Assembly (NCBI GenBank): GCA_017504795.1 | Contig: JAFVQM010000030.1 | Span: forward strand, 36,632 to 100,631 | DNA: 64,000 nucleotides | DNA from: Clostridia bacterium | Lineage (GTDB): Bacteria; Bacillota; Clostridia; Christensenellales; Borkfalkiaceae | Direction of reading: 5' to 3' | Part shown: one piece after another, positions 61,166 through 64,000 of the stretch | Layout: each line of letters opens with the position of its first letter | Position numbering within the stretch: position 1 is the first letter of the stretch | Translations under genes and position numbers: made by a program | The notes under the pieces: generated by a model | Told to the model about the DNA's origin: nothing | Databases searched by the model: none | The model's input: only the letters and a program-made list of their open reading frames with translations

Positions 61166-63020
61166 AAATAGCCCCTTCCTTGACTAAATATGATAAATAA
61201 TCATTCAAAACTTTTTGAAAATCATTCTCTGTTAATGTACTGTAATCCGTTTCCATATAAGCTTCTGCGAGCCATTCATCTTTCCACGTTACTCTTTGCA
61301 TTACGGACAGTCCTGCAACCTCGCGTTTGTTTTTATATAAATCAAGCCATAATTCTTCCGTTTTCAGCCATAAGCTATTGCCGTTATTATCAGTTTGCTC
61401 TATTCGTCCTAATCCCTTTCTTTTTATGAATTTGTCGTCTTTGAAATAGCCAAAAAAGGTATCTTTGTTTGCCTTTTCGTGTTTCTGCGATAAGTCAAAA
61501 ATCATGCAACAAGCAACAGCGGCAGCACCGGGATAAAACATTTCGGTGGGGAGAGAGAACACTGCATCTAATGTATAATTGTCGAGCATCTTTTTCTTAA
61601 AATCTTTAACATCTCCGCTGTTGCCGATGGCGGCTTGCATAGGAAGTAAAACTGCCATTTTACAAGTCGAGGGAACGTGTCGAGCTACCCATTCAACAAA
61701 ATGAAATCCCTTTGATGGGTCTTCTTTCTTTTTTTCATCCCATGTTTTAGTATATTCTAGGTCGCAATGCTTTTTAGTAGCATTATACGGTGGGTTCATT
61801 AGCACTATATTGATGTTGTTATCTTCAATCCATTTACCACGTTTGAACATCGAATCTTGAACAATATTAGAGTTTCCATCACCGTGTATCAACATATTTG
61901 TGGAGGATAAACCGAACGCACCTTCCTCATATTCAATGCCAAAGATTTGATTTTTCTTTACATCCTCTCGTTCTTCTTCACTGTCGCAATCATCCATAGC
62001 ATCCGTCATAGCACGAACAAGGAATGCACCACTACCACAGCAGGGATCTAACACCCTTGAATTTTTGTTTACACCAACTGCTTTGCTCATAAAGTCGCAG
62101 ATATGGTCTGGGGTAAACGCTTGGTTTTTGTCGGATTTTCCGACATATTTGTTAAATGTCGTAAAGAACAGATTGAGCAAATCTTGCCCAGCAGTGCTCT
62201 TGTCGTTGATGTAAGGAACGACATTATCATCAATGAACTGAAGTATATTTTCAAGTTCTTTGTAAGTAAGGCTTGTTACATCTTGGTCGTTAAGAACTTT
62301 ATTGTTCAAAACTGCAAGTTTGCTTGCTTTGTTTATATCTCCACCACGAGTAAGCAATCCTTCCAAAATATCTTTGATACTTTTCAACACCACCTTTTCG
62401 GGAGGAATTTTTCTTCCAGTTTTCGGATCAATAGTTTCCTTGATATCTTTATACACCAAACCGTTTTTGAGGGCGAGCAAACACGTACCTACAAACTGAC
62501 TACGGAGCTTTGCATCGATACCATCGGAGTGCAATTTTTCGTTAAGCGTTTTAATAGAATCAACTACCTTGATTTTATCATTTACTCTACCAAAACAAAG
62601 ATTTTCGTATTCTTCAAAAGCGCGGAGAATAGTTTCGTCCTCTGCCTTGTGTTCGTCGTCAATGATAACAGATTGACCGTGCCATACCCAAACATCATCG
62701 CCCTCTGTTTCTGCCAAGATAGCAACAATCTTTTTGTCGGAGTAATTCTTTTCAAATCTAACATAGTCTTGCAACTGTGTTTGGATTTTAGTCTTATCCC
62801 ATTTGCTGAATTTGTTTTTACATTCAACAAGCACGACCAAACGCTCATTTTCAAATCTTATATCAAGGAATTTGTGGTGCGTACCAGTAGTCGCTTTTTG
62901 ATAATCCTTAATATCTTTGCCGACAGATTTTAACGCTTTCGCATAACTAAATTCGCCTGTTTCCGTGTTGCCAACATGATATTTATCTCCAATCTTACTT
63001 ATAATATCAATCCTCTTCAT
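61155..63020 (-). CDS. Fused endonuclease / N6-adenine methyltransferase, BcgI A-like
   Basis: A 621-residue protein. The N-terminal segment has a PD-(D/E)XK nuclease-like site: D53 in KFLDIRF and E66-C-K68 in VVLVECKNK, separated by a beta hairpin. After a helical region (about 140-300) comes a gamma-class N6-adenine methylase with FTPDHICDFM (302-311), SAM motif I DPCCGSG (325-331) and catalytic NPPY (409-412). This order and size match the RM subunit of BcgI-type enzymes, which cut on both sides of their site and need no separate HsdR. None is present here. It follows the ribbon-helix-helix gene with a one-base stop/start overlap and a strong AAAGGAG. Confidence 0.85.
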   Translation of the reverse strand: MKRIDIISKIGDKYHVGNTETGEFSYAKALKSVGKDIKDYQKATTGTHHKFLDIRFENERLVVLVECKNKFSKWDKTKIQTQLQDYVRFEKNYSDKKIVAILAETEGDDVWVWHGQSVIIDDEHKAEDETILRAFEEYENLCFGRVNDKIKVVDSIKTLNEKLHSDGIDAKLRSQFVGTCLLALKNGLVYKDIKETIDPKTGRKIPPEKVVLKSIKDILEGLLTRGGDINKASKLAVLNNKVLNDQDVTSLTYKELENILQFIDDNVVPYINDKSTAGQDLLNLFFTTFNKYVGKSDKNQAFTPDHICDFMSKAVGVNKNSRVLDPCCGSGAFLVRAMTDAMDDCDSEEEREDVKKNQIFGIEYEEGAFGLSSTNMLIHGDGNSNIVQDSMFKRGKWIEDNNINIVLMNPPYNATKKHCDLEYTKTWDEKKKEDPSKGFHFVEWVARHVPSTCKMAVLLPMQAAIGNSGDVKDFKKKMLDNYTLDAVFSLPTEMFYPGAAAVACCMIFDLSQKHEKANKDTFFGYFKDDKFIKRKGLGRIEQTDNNGNSLWLKTEELWLDLYKNKREVAGLSVMQRVTWKDEWLAEAYMETDYSTLTENDFQKVLNDYLSYLVKEGAIYED

Positions 63021-63199
63021 TAGTTCTTCTCCTTTAATCCTTTTTCAATAATTTCCGTTAAAAAGTCGTTTATGCTATAAGCGTAATTTTCATTTTCTTT
63101 AATTTTGTTTACCTTTGCTCTAATTTGCTTATACATTTTAGGCGGTAAACGTAACGGAAAAGTAACCTTATCAACCGTTGCCGTTTTTGTTTTATTCAT
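63020..63199 (-). CDS. Small ribbon-helix-helix (Arc/MetJ-like) DNA-binding protein
   Basis: A 59-residue protein that begins MNKTKTATVDKVTFPLRLPP, then KMYKQIRAKVNKIKENENYA and a helix YSINDFLTEIIEKGLKEKN. The short beta strand with VTFPLRLP followed by two helices is the ribbon-helix-helix pattern. The ATG has GGAG 10 bases upstream, and the stop codon shares its last base with the methylase start (TAATG). Two ATGATATCAT palindromes in its promoter suggest that it represses its own operon, and so works as the controller of the restriction-modification genes. Confidence 0.78.
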   Translation of the reverse strand: MNKTKTATVDKVTFPLRLPPKMYKQIRAKVNKIKENENYAYSINDFLTEIIEKGLKEKN

Positions 63200-63220
63200 A
63201 TCATAATCTCCGTTTTTATA

Positions 63221-63254
63221 ATGATATCATAATATTATAATGCTATGATATCAT
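63221..63254 (-). promoter_or_regulatory. Paired ATGATATCAT operators of the RHH / restriction-modification operon
   Basis: Identical 10-bp palindromes at 63221-63230 and 63245-63254, 24 bp apart centre to centre, 22-57 bp upstream of the ribbon-helix-helix start. The AT-rich gap between them holds the probable -10. The same palindrome occurs at 433-442. Confidence 0.6.
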
Positions 63255-63337
63255 ATATTAAATAAAAAGTCAAGAATTTGTTATGTTATAGTTCAAATCT
63301 AGGTGTGGGAGAGTTTTACCATACATTGACTTAAAGT

Positions 63338-63350
63338 GTGTGGGACAAAA
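63338..63350 (+). repeat. Direct repeat GTGTGGGACAAAA, right copy
   Basis: Identical to 60080-60092, in the same orientation, 3.26 kb apart, bracketing the whole restriction-modification operon. Confidence 0.55.
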
Positions 63351-63386
63351 TCTGTCGTAGTAATTTTCTAAAAATTTGCATTAAAA

Positions 63387-63428
63387 AAGACCTATAAAAG
63401 CGTAAAAATGCTCTTATAGGTCTTAATT
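63387..63428 (+). terminator. Strong hairpin in the gap right of the restriction-modification operon
   Basis: AAGACCTATAA and TTATAGGTCTT pair around an inner AGC/GCT stem, with A and T runs outside. No gene is seen upstream on the plus strand, so it may be a remnant. A second small hairpin (ACGCTGA/TCAGCGT) follows at 63440-63455. The 63255-63500 stretch is otherwise AT-rich and holds no open frame I can support. Confidence 0.55.
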
Positions 63429-63508
63429 TTTGCTATAAAACGCTGATTTCAGCGTGAAAACATAAAAAATATATGTCTATAAGCAAAATACTTATAAACC
63501 TATATTAG

Positions 63509-63573
63509 TGCGCGTGTAGGATTTGGACCTATCGTCCAGGTCGTGATTACAAATCACTCCCCGCTTTGGCTAC
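63509..63573 (-). pseudogene. Degenerate tRNA-Thr(UGU)-like sequence
   Basis: On the minus strand a T arm (ATAGG, loop TCCAAAT, CCTAC), an acceptor-like ACGCGCA and an anticodon arm with loop TTTGTAA (anticodon TGT at 63549-63551) can be laid out. The variable region is about four bases too long, the D arm is shortened, one anticodon-stem pair and one T-stem pair are broken, and no matching 5' acceptor strand is found. It is therefore a remnant or a tRNA-like structure, not a working tRNA. Confidence 0.4.
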
Positions 63574-63595
63574 AAACAGTATACTATACTGTTTG
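63573..63595. repeat. 23-bp perfect inverted repeat
   Basis: CAAACAGTATA and TATACTGTTTG flank a single central C, exactly at the point where the tRNA-like sequence loses its 5' part. It has no T tail and is not an ordinary terminator. Confidence 0.6.
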
Positions 63596-63616
63596 CTTGA
63601 CGCGTCGCGCCCTCCG

Positions 63617-63649
63617 TGCGTTACTCGGCAACGTTTTGCCTGCGTTACT
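63617..63649 (+). repeat. TGCGTTACT direct repeats around a GGCA/TGCC hairpin
   Basis: Two copies of TGCGTTACT (63617-63625 and 63641-63649), 24 bp apart, with a small hairpin between. The GC-rich 63596-63680 stretch differs in composition from both sides. Iterated short repeats with hairpins are typical of recombination or attachment sites. Confidence 0.45.
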
Positions 63650-63679
63650 GCTACGTGTCGTAGGTCCAACCTAGTTCAG

Positions 63680-63720
63680 TAAACAAAAAAACACAAGGTA
63701 ATCACACCTTGTGTTTTTTT
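63680..63720. terminator. Terminator, right copy of the duplicated hairpin
   Basis: The same ACACAAGGT/ACCTTGTGT stem and A7 flank as at 60006-60046, with a different loop. It would end leftward transcription from the tetracycline-resistance gene. Confidence 0.75.
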
Positions 63721-63797
63721 GTCTTTCCTTCATAAAATAGCTGTCATCAATGATATTTCGCAATAGCCAGCAATGAACGCTTGCATTGCGCAAGACG

Positions 63798-64000
63798 TTA
63801 CATTATCTTCTGAAACATATGCCGGATCTTGTCTAAACGGCTGTTCGGGCGGCGTGGCTGAAATACAGGCTCGCCGGAAGTTTCCTGATACCCTTTTAAT
63901 TCTGTAATGCAGACACTTCTTCCATTTGTATAAAAATTCAGATCATTCCTATATTCACCGATACAACGGGCAGGGATTTCACCCTTAAAAATAACTTCAT
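63798..64000 (-). CDS. Tetracycline resistance ribosomal protection protein, C-terminal part
   Basis: The last 66 codons before the TAA at 63798 read [39 protein letters not shown] and [20 protein letters not shown], which is the C-terminal domain of Tet(M)/Tet(O)/Tet(W)-type GTPases that remove tetracycline from the ribosome. The 5' part lies beyond the window edge, so I cannot name the allele. Base and codon use are more balanced than in the neighbouring AT-rich genes, consistent with recent transfer. After the stop, 63730-63786 could encode an 18-residue peptide, which I do not call. Confidence 0.85.
   Translation of the reverse strand, partial: EVIFKGEIPARCIGEYRNDLNFYTNGRSVCITELKGYQETSGEPVFQPRRPNSRLDKIRHMFQKIM

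Noticed and set aside
62103-62933. 276-codon plus-strand frame inside the nuclease-methylase gene
   Set aside because: The translation is Phe/Ile/Cys-rich without motifs and lies antisense to well-defined catalytic motifs.
60101-63020. Incomplete type I restriction system lacking HsdR
   Set aside because: The large subunit carries its own D53/E66-x-K68 nuclease-like segment, and both subunit sizes fit BcgI-type enzymes, so no missing subunit needs to be assumed.
63505-63600. Functional tRNA gene on the plus strand
   Set aside because: Only the minus strand gives a T loop and an anticodon loop with TGT; the plus-strand reading has no T arm.
1-64000. CRISPR array, transposase or integrase genes
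   Set aside because: I looked on both strands and saw no regularly spaced direct repeats with spacers and no transposase or recombinase motifs within the window.

Overview
The window looks like a chromosomal contig of an uncultured, low-GC, Gram-positive-type anaerobe of the Bacillota (Clostridia). Supporting signs are sigma-A type promoters, purine-rich ribosome binding sites, a T-box riboswitch, LuxS, an NCS2 purine permease, BspA-like leucine-rich repeats, many small lipoproteins and bacterial glycerol-1-phosphate dehydrogenases. I cannot name a genus from sequence alone. Almost every gene is separated from its convergent neighbour by a clean hairpin terminator, which makes operon borders easy to see.

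Layout. 1-10 kb: end of an SPFH protein, a PH-domain membrane protein, an ABC-F ATPase, a purine permease, an Ppx/GppA phosphatase, a half-size TauE/SafE pair and a 1007-residue surface lipoprotein. 10-14.3 kb: a short MocR/PdxR regulator overlapping trmO, divergent from pyridoxal kinase, then a tryptophan-type T-box in front of a TrpB2 tryptophan synthase beta chain. 14.3-16.4 kb: a small accessory module (DUF4085-like protein, a broken and an intact two-HTH XRE regulator) lying between two identical 31-bp terminators. 16.4-19.5 kb: a glycerol-1-phosphate dehydrogenase fused to a HAD phosphatase, divergent from a DeoR regulator.

19.6-37.8 kb is a 16-gene capsule/exopolysaccharide operon read leftwards from one promoter near 37.84 kb. 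It has four or more glycosyltransferases, an EpsG-type polymerase, a Wzx flippase, CapE-CapF-CapG-like enzymes (UDP-N-acetyl-L-fucosamine), a UDP-HexNAc dehydrogenase plus C4-epimerase (probably UDP-GalNAcA), and two enzymes able in principle to make amide bonds on uronic acids (a TupA-like ATP-grasp and an asparagine-synthase-like protein). I see no initiating sugar-phosphate transferase.

37.9-53.7 kb holds housekeeping and scavenging genes: flavin reductase, C39-like protease, ThrH, PAP2, LuxS, polysaccharide deacetylase, AbgB-like M20 hydrolase, a D-2-hydroxyacid dehydrogenase, a modular LRR lipoprotein, NagB, a membrane XRE protein and a second glycerol-1-phosphate dehydrogenase. 53.7-60 kb is an AraC-controlled operon with a GH127 beta-L-arabinofuranosidase and four oxidoreductase/hydrolase genes. 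60-64 kb is clearly accessory: a two-gene BcgI-like type IIB restriction-modification system headed by a ribbon-helix-helix gene with palindromic operators, flanked by duplicated terminators and short direct repeats, then a degenerate tRNA-Thr-like structure, and at the edge the 3' end of a tetracycline-resistance ribosomal protection gene.

The least expected pattern is transcriptional: at least five unrelated genes (PH protein, ABC-F, a small membrane protein, LuxS, the LRR lipoprotein) have a good -35/-10 promoter whose -10 box ends exactly 6 nt before the ATG with no ribosome binding site, which predicts leaderless mRNAs.
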